A DNA stretch of 64,000 nucleotides, taken from NCBI GenBank assembly GCA_003024785.1, contig PUQB01000213.1:328486-392485 (forward strand), given 5' to 3'. This document shows, piece by piece, positions 45,018-57,100 of this stretch (position 1 is the stretch's first letter; every line of letters begins with the position of its first letter). The notes beneath the pieces are model-generated. The model was given only the letters and a program-made list of their open reading frames with translations, had not been told where the DNA came from and ran no database searches. A program made the position numbers and the translations under genes. Source of the stretch: Selaginella tamariscina. Its lineage: Eukaryota; Streptophyta; Lycopodiopsida; Selaginellales; Selaginellaceae.

Positions 45018-46100
45018 GGTACTATGTGGAGGATAACTACTTATAAAAACCATATACTTTTTCAAAATAATAAAAATTTATATTGAAAGAAACTTGTATT
45101 AAAAGAGAAGGAAATGTATAAACTGAATGATTTTTTGTACAGGGAGAAACCATGATTATATAGTGGGTCTCCCTGCCATGTGGCACATGTGGCGTTAACA
45201 CATAGGAGGTATATCACCATCCATGTGTCATTATGTATGTATATATATTACATGCAGTATATACACACATGCATACATTATACTACTTTACACCATCCTT
45301 TCCTCCCGTATTGGTGTGTCAAAATGTTTTCAGAGGATCTCTAATTATGAATTACTTTATTTGAATCCCATGAATAATCTCTTATTCATGAAAGTCCACT
45401 GATTGTACTCGATAAAACATTCAATAAGGACCCAACCACTTGTATAAACTAGTGACTAAACATGATTTGGTGTGCTTTGAAATAAATATTAATACTAAAT
45501 CACTATTTACATATTTTGGTGAGGCTTGATGTTGTGCATTATATGAAGATTATTGATAAAGTTGAGCTTACTCAAAATGTTCAACAAACTTTACATGCAA
45601 AAGAAGTAAAAACAACCATCTAGATGTTGATGATAACTCTAACCCATTAGATAGTTTGAATCATATTCATAAAATGTCTTAAATAAAGAGATACCAATCT
45701 ACCTTTAAATATATGTTATATATGTAAATCTTAAACACTGCATATATTAATTGTAGTCAGTATGCATGAAGGTCATGAATTTGGAGATCATGTCTTTAAA
45801 TGTTCAATTTAGTTGTTCTACAAAAGCATTAGTTTATAAATTATATGAAGTGTTTAACACCTAATCGAGTGCATCTTTACAATGAAAAATGGACCATTAT
45901 TTAAGAATTATCCACTCTAGATAAGAGTGTTGCAAAACAACACGATCAAACTGAAATAATGTCACTAACATAGTAATGCATATGAAAGTGGACCAACTTT
46001 TACCTAACAATTTAGGTAATTAAAGACAACAATATAGTTTCTTTGAGAAGAATGTGACAAAAGGTTTTATGAAATCAATTGCAATCAACTCAAAAAGAAT
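45018..46100. other. Intergenic and old repeat DNA, no gene seen
   Basis: AT-rich, no recognised frame. The upstream region of the lipase lies at its left end. Confidence 0.45.
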
Positions 46101-47760
46101 AAGAAAAATTAATAAATTTTAACACTCTTGTTGTTCGTGTTATGCTAGAGTTCTGAATTTAGCAAGTTGGATAACTCAGAATGTATCTAATTACATCAAC
46201 AAACATGCTTAGCTAATAAAATAAATATTAAAGTTTCTTCAATACATGTTGACGATCCCCGACCAAAAAAGAGTCATGATATATGTTAATAAAAAATGTG
46301 AAATATAAATAAAAGGTACAACTAATTCCAACCGATCTTTTAATTGGTCCCTACAAAGTACAACAAATTATCATGAAATCAATATTGAGCATGATATTGC
46401 ATGAGTTAAGGTTTAAGCTAGAGGGAGTACTTCCAAATCCATTTTATAAGTGTCTTGTTCATAGCTCAAGTTCTTATGTAGTTTATAACTGCTTCAAAAA
46501 TGATAAGTTAACATCAAACACCTAGGGTGGTTGTACTAAACCAAAACAAACAACAAAAATATTACTAAGCAACATGAAATTCATAAGAAGTACTTATGAA
46601 AGGACATTAACATTAACCATTGTCTATCCATGTTGATGCACCACCTTGAAACTATAAACTCGAAACCACAATGCTCAATGTGTTACATAACTCATTAAGT
46701 TCTTGCACTTCAACAGAGAAGTTACCACAACATAATCATACTCCAACAATGTCTCACTCCCATGTAAATAAGCATAAAAACACTTAAAATTCCAAACAAT
46801 AATAAAACATTTTCATTTTGTAGTCGAATATTTCCGTTCATTTGGTATAAGTGTTCGATTGATATAAGCTATGCAATGTCAAATGGAGGAATTATTTACA
46901 TTTATTTTCATTAGTACACCTTCAATGTCGATTTTCGATGTACTGACTTGTAATATAAACAATTGAATAAAATGACACAAAAGGAGTTTTTAATAACTCT
47001 TTCAATTGATTAAAAGTTGGTCTTTACTTACATGTACATCTGAAAGGTACATGTGAAAAAACTAACTCCCGGAGAGGAGCAATTTGATTTAATAAGTGAT
47101 TAATGAACCGCTTTAAATATTGCATCTTGCCAAGAAAACATTAAACCTTATAAAATGTCTATTGACAAAGAAATTGTTATATTGCACATAAGTTTTCTGA
47201 ATCTATATGCATACCTTCATAAAAAATGTGATATCCTAAATAAGTGGTGTGTATTGAATTGAATACACACTTTTTAAGTTTAAATTGCAAATTAACTTTT
47301 TGAAATTGGTTTAAGACACATCCACATCATGGAAATGATTATCTCATGACCCAACTTTATGGATCAAAACATCATTAGTAGTATTGACAAAACTCATTTA
47401 TTATGTGATGAAAGGTGGATGTAAAGTTAACTTAAATAGCATAACCATAAATTTGTAAAGACCAAAAGATGTACAAAATATGATCTTTAGAACATCTTTA
47501 TCAGCCATGGGAACTTATTAATACACAAATGTTAAATCCAATTTGGTAAATTATTTAATATGTCCCAACAATATAACATATCGGTAATGTTGGAAAACGA
47601 ATAAACATCCTTAACAGTGACATAATTAAAAAGTTAATAATCCATGTAAAATCGTAAAGACTCATTAATCTTGGGCACCAAATATGGCTTACATGCATAC
47701 AATGGACAACATATATATTTGTTGATCATATCAGTAACAATAGTCTTTTGGTGATCATCT
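46100..47760 (-). pseudogene. Ancient gypsy pol remnant
   Basis: The minus strand contains, among many stops, WIINFLIMSLLRMFIRFP and later FQKVNLQFKLKKCVFNSI with LGYHIFYEGMHID. These are the reverse transcriptase thumb/connection signatures (L-K-x-x-K-C-x-F then L-G-x-x-V-S-x-x-G-I). RFINHLLNQIAPLREL and LKELLKTPFVSF follow in the connection and RNase H entry. It is much more decayed than the other elements here. Confidence 0.6.
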
Positions 47761-47934
47761 TTAAATTGATACTTTAAAAGACCTTGCATTACTAATTCGT
47801 ATACAATGTTAAGTTTTCATCCGTGCCCTTTGAAATAAGTCAAACTTAAACAAATTTGTATACTCATGTTCAATACATTGTGCAAGGTGTCAAGCCACGA
47901 TCCAGAAACTAGGAAGAGAGCAGGATTCCGAGAA

Positions 47935-48145
47935 CAAGAAGGCTCGACCCAGGAGCAGGACAGGGAGCAGGATAGGAACAAGATAGGATCCGGGAACAAG
48001 ACAAGAACAGGACAGGAAGGTGCAGAACAGGATCTAGGAGCAAGACCAGAGCAGGACAGGATCCAAGAGCAGGACAGGATCCGAGAGCAAGACAAGAGCA
48101 AGAGGCAAGGAGCAAGACAAGACAAGAACAAGACAAGACAAGATT
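47935..48145. repeat. LTR minisatellite 1 (CAGGA/GCAAGACA-type units)
   Basis: Irregular units such as CAGGATCCRAGAGCAAGACA and GGAGCAGGACAGG, purine-rich on the plus strand. The other LTR has the same array at 53640-53865 in a different arrangement. Confidence 0.8.
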
Positions 48146-48289
48146 GATCGTAGAAAGACTGGTGTTGATAGTAACTGATTGTACAACAATTAGGTCGAAG
48201 CTTTTATGCTCACAACTCCAAGCTAATCTGGTCATGAGTCTAATCTAGTCATGAGCTAAGAATAGTGACCCTTATCATCTAGGCATATC

Positions 48290-48552
48290 CTGTAGCATAT
48301 CCTATAGGCATATCATGTAGGAATATCCTGTAGGTATATCCTGCAGACATATCCTGTAGGTATATCCTATAACCCTTATCCTGTATCCTGCATCCTGCAT
48401 CCTGTATCCTGTATTCGGAATCCTGTATCCTGTATCGAGAATCTTGCATCTTGTATCCTGTATTCGGAATCCTGTATCGAGAATCATGTATCCTATATTC
48501 GGAATCCTGTATCCTGTATCCTGTATCGGAATCCTGTATCCTGTATCGGGTT
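48290..48552. repeat. LTR minisatellite 2 (ATCCTGTA-type units)
   Basis: Short units ATATCCTGTAGG then ATCCTGTATCGGA repeated more than 20 times. The right LTR has a much shorter version at 54036-54150, explaining most of the LTR length difference. Confidence 0.85.
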
Positions 48553-48558
48553 GTGACA

Positions 48559-48572
48559 GCACCTCCTCCCTA
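48559..48572 (-). other. Polypurine tract of chromodomain element
   Basis: On the minus strand, TTAGGGAGGAGGTGC immediately precedes TGTCACAACCC, the LTR start. Confidence 0.7.
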
Positions 48573-49105
48573 AGGACGAGTTCCACGAGTCTTAGGACCT
48601 GGTTTAGCAGGATAATGCCGATGGAAGGCAGCAACTTTGGAAGAAGCATGGAGTAAGTTGGATGCAGGTTCCCAAGTGCGATCGGTAGGCAAATAACCTT
48701 TCCAATCCACCAAGTATTGAAGTTGGCGGCGATGAAGACGAGAATCAAGGATGGCTGCAACTTCGTACTCAGGTTCACCAGCAATGACCACAGGAGGGGG
48801 AGGAGAAGAAGCACGACCAGGAAGAGAAGAAGGATGATACGGCTCCAACAAGGAGGTGTGAAACACAGGATGAAGTTTCACCGTGGATGGTAACTCGAGT
48901 CGGAAAGCTACAGGATTTACCTCCGCCACGATCCTGTAAGGGCCCAATCGTTGAAAATCCAACTTAGAAGAAGGCCTGTTGGTGCGAATGTGTCGACGAA
49001 GAAGCCACACGAGATCACCAATCTTGTATGCAGGTGCCGGCTGACGGTGAGCATCAGCATGATGCTTGTATCGTTCCTGTGCCTGCTGAAGATGAACCTG
49101 GAGAT
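48570..49105 (-). pseudogene. Integrase C-terminus and chromodomain
   Basis: The minus frame gives SSKLDFQRLGPYRIVAEVNP and LHPVFHTSLLEPYHP (integrase C-terminal domain). EYEVAAILDSRLHRRQLQYL with VDWKGYLPTDRTWEPASNLL follow, a textbook chromodomain (aromatic Y/W/W positions: EYEV, YLVDWKGY, TWEP). It is separated from the integrase core by a frameshift near 49105-49200. Confidence 0.85.
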
Positions 49106-50718
49106 CATCCTGTACCCGAAGATGCTGAGACGATCCTGTACTGCAGGAGCGGAAGAAGGAGAAGCAGGAGGAGCAAAGTCAAAACGTGGATGGTGGCCTG
49201 TAAGAGCAAAGAAAGGTGTCTGCCTGTAGATGCGTGAACGGAGTTGTTGTAGGCAAACTCCGCCATTGGAAGAAGGTCCAACCAGTTGTCCTGCTGGTAA
49301 CTGATGAAGCAACGAAGATACTGTTCTAAGGTCTGAATTGTGCGTTCGGACTGCCCATCGGTTTGTGGGTGATATCCTGAAGAAAGATCCGCTTTAACCT
49401 GTAGACTCCGAAGAAGCTCTCGCCAAAACTTGGACATGAATTGTGGACCTCGATCGGAAACAATGCTCTCAGGAAGACCATGATGTCGGAACACCTCACG
49501 GATCACCAACTCGGCAGTTGTCTGACCTGTAGCTGTCTTGTTGCAGGGTAGGAAATGAGCCTGCTTGGTGAAACGGTCAACCACCACAAGAACTGCATCG
49601 AATCCACGAGAAGGAGGAAGATCTGTGAGGAAATCCATAGAAATGGATCTCCAAGGAGCAGAAGGAACAGGAAGAGGACGAAGAAGACCAGAGGGTGCAT
49701 GATGAGGCATCTTCGACCTGCTACAAGTGTCACAACTCCGTACAAACCTCTCCACAAAACCTCGCAACCCAGGCCACCAATAGTTGCGAGTCACCAACTC
49801 CACTGTCTTGGCCACACCAAAATGTCCTGTAGCCGGGGTATCATGACAATCCTGTACCACACGAGTCCTGAAATACCAACAGGAACGTACAGGGAGTCCA
49901 TCCTGTATGGTGAACAGGTTGTAGTCTGGACGGGAACTGGAGGAAGAGGAACTTGCAACGTCAGGATGAATGTGTGAGAACACATTCTTTGCCAAGTCGT
50001 CTGTAGCCAACTGCGAACGGACGTCCTGTAGGAGTGTTGAATTTGCTGGAGCCTGATGAACCTGCAGTGCCGCAAGCCGGAATCGATCAGGACCCAACAA
50101 CACTTGCCTTTGACAGTCAAATGCAGGATCGCCCGGGCTTGGTGCAAGGTAAGAGCGCCTAGACAATGCGTCCGCCTTGCCATTCCGAAAACCGGGCCTG
50201 TAGACGATGACGAAGTCAAAACGTGATAGGAACTCCGCCCACCTAGCCTGTCGCCGACTGAGAACTCGAGCCGTTTGAAAGTACTCCAGGTTCTTGTGAT
50301 CCGTAAGAACTTGTACAGGATGTGCAGCACCTTCCAGGAAATGCCGCCACTCCTCAAACGAATCCACAATGGCCTTGAGTTCCTTGTCATGAATCTCGTA
50401 ATTGATCTCCGCCGACAGGAACTTACGAGAGTGAAAAGCTACAGGATGAAGCAACTTGTCCTCTCCAACTTGCGATAGGACGGATCCTACTGCAAAATCC
50501 GAGGCATCTGCTTCAATGAAGAAAGGATGAGAAGGGTCAGGATGTGCTAAAATCGGAGCTGTCTGAAACGTCCTTGAGTGTTGTGAACGCGTGTTCCGCC
50601 TTGTCGGACCAAGAAAAACCCCTGTGCGCTTGGTGAGTTCTGTGAGTGGAAGTACACTTGGAGAAGTCCTGTATGAACCGCCTGTAGAAGTTTGCAAAGC
50701 CAAGGAAACATTGTACAT
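49105..50718 (-). pseudogene. RNase H and integrase core
   Basis: A long minus-strand frame of about 530 codons. The RNase H part has FFIEADASDFAVGSVLSQ and VLTDHKNLEYFQTARVLSRR. The integrase H2C2 finger is VRSCDTCSRSK preceded by HFGVAKTVELVTRNYWWPGL. The catalytic core is ISMDFLTDLP, VVVDRFTKQAHFLP, IVSDRGPQFMS and GYHPQTDGQSERTIQTLEQY, keeping the D, D, E triad. This is the least damaged part of the element, suggesting fairly recent activity. Confidence 0.85.
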
Positions 50719-50749
50719 CTCGTACCGACTTGGGCCTCTCCCACTCCAC

Positions 50750-51874
50750 GATGGTCTTCACCTTGTGCATGTCCATGGAAACGCCAGCAGGAGAGACGAT
50801 GTAGCCCAAGAACTCCACCGAATCCCTATCGAAAAAAACACTTCTCCAACTTCGCGTACAGGCCATGCTCGCGAAGCCGCTCTAGAACTATCGTACATGC
50901 TTGTCATGTGCCGCCTGGTCCTTGGAGAAAATCAAAATGTCGTCGAGGTAGATCACCACAAACTGGTCCAAGAAGTCACGAAAGATGTCGTTCACCATGT
51001 GTTGGAACACGGCTGGGGCATTGGTAAGGCCAAAGGCATTACCGTGTACTCGAAGTGTCCATACCTTGTACGAAAGGCAGTCTTCCACTCATCGCCTGGA
51101 CGAATCCGTACAAGGTTGTAGGCCCCTCGTAAGTCGATCTTCGTGAACACCTTTGCTCCTCGCAGCCGATCGAGAAGTTCCGGGATCAATGGCAACGGGT
51201 ACCGATTCCGAAATGGTGACTTGATTCAAACCCCTGTAGTCCACAACCAAACGTAAACTCCCATCCTTCTTCTTGACAAAGAAGATAGGCGCTCCTGCAG
51301 GGGACTTTGAGTGACGAATGAAGCCGGATGCCAAGTTGTCCTCGATGTACTGACGAAGAACCTCCAACTCTGTGGGTGACAATGCATAAATCGGTCCGAA
51401 TGGTGGAGTCTTTCCTTCCGCAAGATCAATAGGACAGTCGTAGGACCTGTGAACAGGAAGAACTGCAGCCTTGTGCTTGTCAAAAACGTCCTTAAAGGCG
51501 TGATACTTGGATGGTAGGGAAGAAGGAGGAGAAGGAGAAGGAGTAGGAGAAGGAGATTGAAAAACAGGAGAGTCGGATACAGGAAAGGTAGAAGAGGACG
51601 TAGGAGTTACTTGAAAGGCAAAAAGGTGGAAAGGAGCAGGATCAGTGGCGAGTTCATGCATGGTAGTGGTAAGAACTCGGAGAGGAGAAGGAGGGAGCTG
51701 TGACTGAAAAAGAGGAAGGATCTTGGGGGGTGGAACAGAAGCAGAGTAACAGAAAGAGGCAGGATTGGAAAAAACCTGTGTGGATGTTGACGAGTGTACA
51801 GGATTGGAAGAATCCTGTACAGGAGTCCGTGGTTGCACAGGAGTGGAAAGCCTGCGAATGTGCTGACGAATCAA
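50750..51874 (-). pseudogene. Reverse transcriptase of chromodomain element
   Basis: Minus-strand frames: [40 protein letters not shown] and [13 protein letters not shown], then [20 protein letters not shown] and [16 protein letters not shown] with the catalytic [11 protein letters not shown]. Three frame changes (near 51190, 51060 and 50880) split it. The upstream linker (51540-52080) is Ser/Pro/Thr-rich and contains a tandem repeat. Confidence 0.8.
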
Positions 51875-52025
51875 CAGGAGGTGGATCCTGTTGAGGAGGA
51901 ACCTTCGACACTGATACAGGATTGGAAGAACCCTGTACAGGAACGCAAACTTACAGGAGTGGAGAGAGCCTGCGGATGTGCTGAGGAACTGACATGAGGT
52001 GAATCCTGTCGAGGAGGAGTCTTCA
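51750..52025. repeat. Tandem duplication in the protease-RT linker
   Basis: A unit of about 118 bp with ACAGGATTGGAAGAA, CCTGTACAGGA, then GGAGTGG...GCCTGCG...TGTGCTGA and ATCCTGT occurs at about 51810-51905 and 51917-52022. A partial third copy begins near 51757. Confidence 0.65.
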
Positions 52026-52149
52026 ACACTGGTACAGGAACAGGCACGGTCAATCCTGTAGCTTGTACTGCCTCAGATACTAAGGATGTATCCTGCACAC
52101 AGGAAGGTACAGGATTGATCCCTGCTGGAGAGGAAAACGTGAGCGTCCT

Positions 52150-52440
52150 AGACCTCCAGTCGATCTGCGGATTTGCAACAACGAACCATGGCATGCCCAA
52201 AATGATGGGAGTCGACCGAGTCTTGATCAAGTTGAAGGAAATTGAACAGTTGAATGTGCCATGACTGCAGGAGAGAGGTTCGGTAGCATGGGTAACTGCC
52301 AGAAGCAATCAGACGCCCATCGGCCACCTCTACAGGAACTGCACGCTTCAACTTCACCACCGAAATGCCATGTTGAGTTGCAAAGTGTCATCCATGAAGC
52401 ATGCATTTGCACCAGTGTCTAACAGGCAAACTCCATGAGC
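52150..52440 (-). pseudogene. Aspartic protease of chromodomain element
   Basis: The minus strand reads LLDTGANACFMDDTLQ, with the D-T-G-A active site intact. ITPIILGMPW appears in the neighbouring frame, where I-L-G-M-x-W is the usual second conserved block. A frameshift near 52370 separates the two. Confidence 0.7.
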
Positions 52441-52639
52441 TCTCGATTATTAAGATGAATGTGTACAGGAAACTTAAGTGATGGAATGGTATGAGCAGCA
52501 CCAATGGAGCCTGCACCTACGTCCAACTTCGCGGCTCCTAGACGAAGTGGACATTGAGTTTTCCGACTGAACTTCAGCTTCAACTTCACGCGTCTTGAAC
52601 TTCCTGGCTTTAATAGGACATTCTGCCACCTTGTGTCCT

Positions 52640-53506
52640 GCTCACCACAATACAAGCATAGGTTCTCACTGCGCGACGTTGCTTCTCAGCAGCAAAGAGA
52701 GCCACGCTTGGATTTCTCAACCTCCATAGGAACTACTCCAGAAGGTGGTGCAGGAACATGTACCACAGCTGCAGGATTGGTTTGCAGGAACTGCTGACGG
52801 GATCTTTCCTGACGACGCTCGAACAAACGGTTGTCGCAACGAACAGCTTGTTGCATGATCTCCGCTAATGTTTGGGCATCCGGTAACGTAAGGAGAAGGT
52901 CCTTCACGTCATCCCTCAACCCAAAACGGAAGTGTTCGATCAATGCAGTCTCGTCCCATGGAATGTTCGTGCAAAGTTGCTGAAATTCGGATGCATAGAC
53001 GGAAGCTGGTCGGGATCCTTGAGTGAGCTTCCGTAACTTCGTGCATGCGGAACGGTACTTATCAGGATCTCCAAAGCAGGCTTCAAAGGCAGCCACGAAA
53101 CCTTCAAAGTCTTCCATCAATGGGTCGTCACGCTCCAGCAAGGGGGCAACCCAAGCCCGTGGAGATCCACTTAGTAAGGATGCCAAAAGACCCACCTTTT
53201 GTGCATCAGTCGAGTAGGCGTGGTTGCATACGGATCAAGAGCCGGATCTGATTCAGGAAACCTTGGAAATCGGCACGATTGCCACTGAACTTTCTGGCAT
53301 GCTAATCTTGGCTCCGAAGAAAAGTTCGATGAAGAGGGAACCACCGATGCCTGAGAGAGAGCCTGCGCAGCAGCCTTGGAGGATGCATCAGCAGCTGCAT
53401 GTGCCGCATTGGTGGAACCTTGCAGATCGGTGACCACTTGGCGCAAAGTGGCCAGCTCATGAAGCAACATTTGGTGCTCGCGTTGAAAGTGCTCAAAATC
53501 AGCCAT
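52640..53506 (-). pseudogene. Gag of chromodomain element
   Basis: ATG at 53506 opens MADFEHFQREHQMLLHELAT with an Ala-rich coiled coil. After a frame change near 53200, the capsid region follows: LASLLSGSPRAWVAPLLERD, FEGFVAAFEACFGDPDKYRS, ACTKLRKLTQGSRPASVYAS and FRFGLRDDVKDLLLTLPDAQ. This is the conserved retrotransposon gag fold. A CCHC-like knuckle is suggested by CYCGEQDT near 52650, incomplete. Confidence 0.8.
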
Positions 53507-53600
53507 GATCTATGAAAGAAAAAGGAGGAAAACGAAGGAAAAGAATCAAGGAAAAAAAGTAGCTGGAAAACGGAAGCTATGAAAGCAGTTACTATCAAAC

Positions 53601-54162
53601 TGTCAAGCCACGATCCAGGAACCAGGAAGAGACAGGATTCCAAGAACAGAAGGCTTGACTCAGGAGCAGGACAGGAGACAACAGGAACTAGGAACAGGAA
53701 CTCAGGAGCAAGACAGGCAGGACAGGATCCAGGAGCAAGACAGGAACAGGATAGGATCCGGAGCAAGACAGGAAGGCGCAGATAGATCCAGGAACAGAAC
53801 AGGAAGATCCAGGAACAAGACAAGGAGAGAACAAGAAGCAAGACAAGACAAGCAAGACAAGATTGATCGTAGTAAGACTAGTTGATAGTAACTGATGTAC
53901 AACAATTAGGTCGGAGCTTTTATGCTCACAACTCCAAGAACTAATCTAGGCATGAGTGCTAAAAGTGGTTGCATGCATGCAAAGTGACTACATGCATGCA
54001 GAGGCTAAGATGAGTCCACATGTCCCTTATCCTCTAGGCATATCCTATAGGAATATCCTACAACCGTATCCTATATCCGGAATCCCTATAGGAATATCCT
54101 GTAAGAAAATCCTACAACCCGTATTTGTTCCGGAATCCTGTATCCTGTATCAGGTCGTGACA
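53601..54162 (-). repeat. 5' LTR of chromodomain element (with minisatellites)
   Basis: 562 bp, plus-strand ends TGTCAAGCCACGATCC ... GGTCGTGACA. It is about 110 bp shorter than its partner because the ATCCTGTA array is contracted. On the minus strand the sequence after the LTR (GTTTGATAGTAACTGC) does not resemble the initiator tRNA-Met site, so its primer is unidentified. Confidence 0.85.
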
Positions 54163-57100
54163 GCCTGCATATCCCTCTCAATTTGCAGGCCAAGAACGTC
54201 TTCACCTCTCCCATGTCCTTCATCCGAAACCGTTGTGCCAAGCTTGCTTTCAACCTGCCAATCCCGTCTTCATCACCTCCAGTGATGAGGAGATCATCCA
54301 CATATAGGGCAACAATGATCCGTCCACACCAACTCCCGCACATAGACATTGGAATCACTGTGTGTTCTCCGAAAGCCTTGTCGACGCAAAGCTTCATCAA
54401 ACTTTTGGTACCACACCCGAGAAGCTTGCTTGAGACCATACAAGGCCTTGTTAAGGCGCCAGGCTCGAGCTGTGTCCCCATGCCCGGAAAGCCTAGGGGA
54501 ATGCGCATGAAGATCTCCTCATGCAAATCCCCATGCAAGAACGCGTCTTCACATCCATCTGGTGCACTTGCCACCTCCTGGTTAGCAAGTGCCAAGAGTG
54601 CGACACTAGGCAACTTCACCACAGGCGAAAAAGTCTCCTCATAGTCAACTCCTCGCACCTGGGTGAAGCCTTTTGCCACGAGTCTGGCTTTGTGTCTGAC
54701 ATCCCCAGTCAGGGGATCCACTGTCCGCTTGAAGACCCACTTGTAGTCAACAAGTCGACGTTGGTGTGGGGCAGCACACTCCTCGAATGTGCAATTCTGC
54801 ACTTGTGCATCCACTTCGTCCTGAATGGCCCGCTTCCACTCAAGAGACTCCGCTCCGGTCACCGCATCTTCAAAGGTGGAGGGAACCTTCTCATCCACAA
54901 ACATGCACATCTCAGCTTCCTCATCAAGTAGAGAAGTGGCATCTTCCAACACCTTGCGAGAAGGCACTCTCGTGCGTGGTCTGTCTGGAGCTACCACAGG
55001 ATCCGGCATGCCCCCGGAGGGACATGAGGAGGTCGATCAACCTGCTGCTCCGGCTGCTCAGGTGCCAACTGCTCATGGACATCAACTTGCTCCGGTGCGC
55101 CTGCTACTTGTTCAGTGCCATGCTCATGGACATCAGCATCACCTTGATCACCTCGAGCATCACCTGGCAGCTGCTCCCCGGGGCATCAAGGCCATGGTCT
55201 TCCCCTACGTCCACAAAACCAATGGGATTAGGGGCCAACAAGTCATCGTCAATGAAGGAGTCCACAGGTTGTTTCTGGAACAACCATGTGAGGTCATCCT
55301 CAGCAAACACCACATCCTGTGATGGTGCATTTGTCCACCGGGTTCCAGCCTGTATGCTTTCGACGCCATTCATCATCTTGTGCATAGCCAACAAAGATCA
55401 ACTTCTGGCTCTTGAGGTCCAGCTTCTTCCACAGCTGGTCAGGAATATGGGCATATGCTTGTGCAACAAACACCTGAGGTGGGATACATCAGGCTTTAGA
55501 CATGTCCATGTTCCTCAGGCGTCTTGCCTTTCAATGCCACAGTTGGCAACCGGTTCTGAACATGCATGGCTACCGCAATAGCCTCTTGCCAAAACTCCTT
55601 GCCCAAATGTGCATGAGCAAGAAGGTGCGCGCTGCATTCACCAACGTCCGTTCTTCCTCTCAGCCACGCCATTCTGTTGGGAGGTGTACCAGGTGGTGAC
55701 GTGGTGTTTACCGGCATTCCGACACAACTCTTGCATGGTGGAGTTGAAGGTATTCCTTGCCACCATCCGTGCAAGGCCTTAAGCTTACCAACTTGAGTTT
55801 CCACACAGCTCTGTACACGCGGAAGGCCTCCACCATCTCACTTTTACGACGTAGGAAGAAAATTTGGTGAGGCGAAGTCATCAATGAACGTAAGAATAAC
55901 GTGCGCCAAAATGACTCGGGATGTCCATGGCCCACACAGGTCGGAGTGCACCAGCTCCAAGAGCTCTGAAGAGCGGTGCTTTGAAGATCCAAAACTTCGG
56001 CGATGATGTTTGCCCAACACACATGACTCACAAAATGCATGTGAAAAACCAGGCCTCAGATCCAGCCCTTCCACCATGCAGTTGGACACAAGCTCGTGCA
56101 GTGCCTTGTGATTTGCATGACCCAACCGGCAATGCCACAAATAGGCATCTGCACCAGACGTTCGACGTTCAGGGCTGCAGCAAGATGAGGGTGTGAGAGA
56201 ATCTCATACAAGTTCCACGTCACCTGGCGTGGAGAACTTTCCTCCCAGTCACACAAAATCCAACTTGTCATATAAATCTGCACCATGACTAAAAACACGA
56301 TCGACTTCCTGTCGTCACACAACCTCACCACCGATATAAGGTTTTCTGCATGCTTGGGACGTGCAAGGCGTCTTTGAATCATCTCCCCACGTCCTGAAGT
56401 GGGAGTGTCAAAGTGCCTTGAACAATGTCCAATCGAACATTGTTCCCAACACCACACCACTACTTCTTTGAACTGGGATATACTGTTCAAACATCAACTT
56501 GTTATTAGTCATGAGGCTAGTACAACCTGAATCAAGCACCCAGGAATGCATCTTCCCGTGCTCTCAGCATTGAGGGACTCCTCCACTACGAAGGACTCTT
56601 CTTCCCATTCACCTTCTTCACTTTCAACACCGACATTAGCCTTCCCATCTGCATGGGCAGTCCCTACCCCAGTGTCCAAACCCCAGCATATCTTGCATTG
56701 ATCCAAGCCGACCTCCTCGACCTCTACGTCCTTGTGCGCCCTTCTCCGATTCCCCTCTGAAAGCTGCTCGCCACGTCCACCTCGGCCAACCCAACCACCG
56801 TCTTGAGCTTCTCAGCAGCCCAGGCATTGCCCAAGGCTGGAGGCAAGGGTGCAACAACATCACGCCCAGCCAGCTCATGCTCAGAACCCGTTGTTTGGCA
56901 ACATGACTTCATGCAAAGCATTGGTTTTGGCCTTCTCCTTGCGGAGCAAGGCTGTGGCCACAAGCTTGGCCACCACCGTTTCAAATGTGAGATTGTCCTC
57001 ACGATTGAGAAGCCTCGACATCCCTATCCCACTGAGCAGGAGGGACCGGTAGAGCTTCACCTTTTGCATGGAATCCGGATGATATGCTCATCCCCTTGAG

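Larger units (their letters stand above)
47888..48558 (-). repeat. 3' LTR of chromodomain element (with minisatellites)
   Basis: 671 bp, plus-strand ends TGTCAAGCCACGATCC ... GGGTTGTGACA. It contains two internal repeat arrays (47935-48145 and 48290-48552). Directly to its right the minus strand shows AGGGAGGAGGTGC, the polypurine tract, which fixes this as the 3' LTR. Confidence 0.85.
47888..54162 (-). mobile_element. Chromodomain-bearing Ty3/gypsy LTR retrotransposon
   Basis: A full-length gypsy element on the minus strand: LTRs 47888-48558 (3') and 53601-54162 (5'), gag from 53506, protease near 52400, reverse transcriptase 51870-50880, RNase H 50700-50150, integrase 49950-49200 and a C-terminal chromodomain at about 48770-48590. 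The presence of a chromodomain after integrase defines the chromovirus clade, whose chromodomain steers integration into heterochromatin. Several frameshifts interrupt the frame, but key residues of protease, reverse transcriptase and integrase are present. No matching target duplication flanks it (caagg left, gcctg right). Confidence 0.9.

Noticed and set aside
47817-48235. Cys/Leu/Ser-rich minus-strand frames in the LTR
   Set aside because: Produced by the AG-rich minisatellite; the same happens at 53302-53905 in the other LTR.
54766-55581. Plus-strand 271-codon frame
   Set aside because: Antisense of the copia integrase/RT coding strand.
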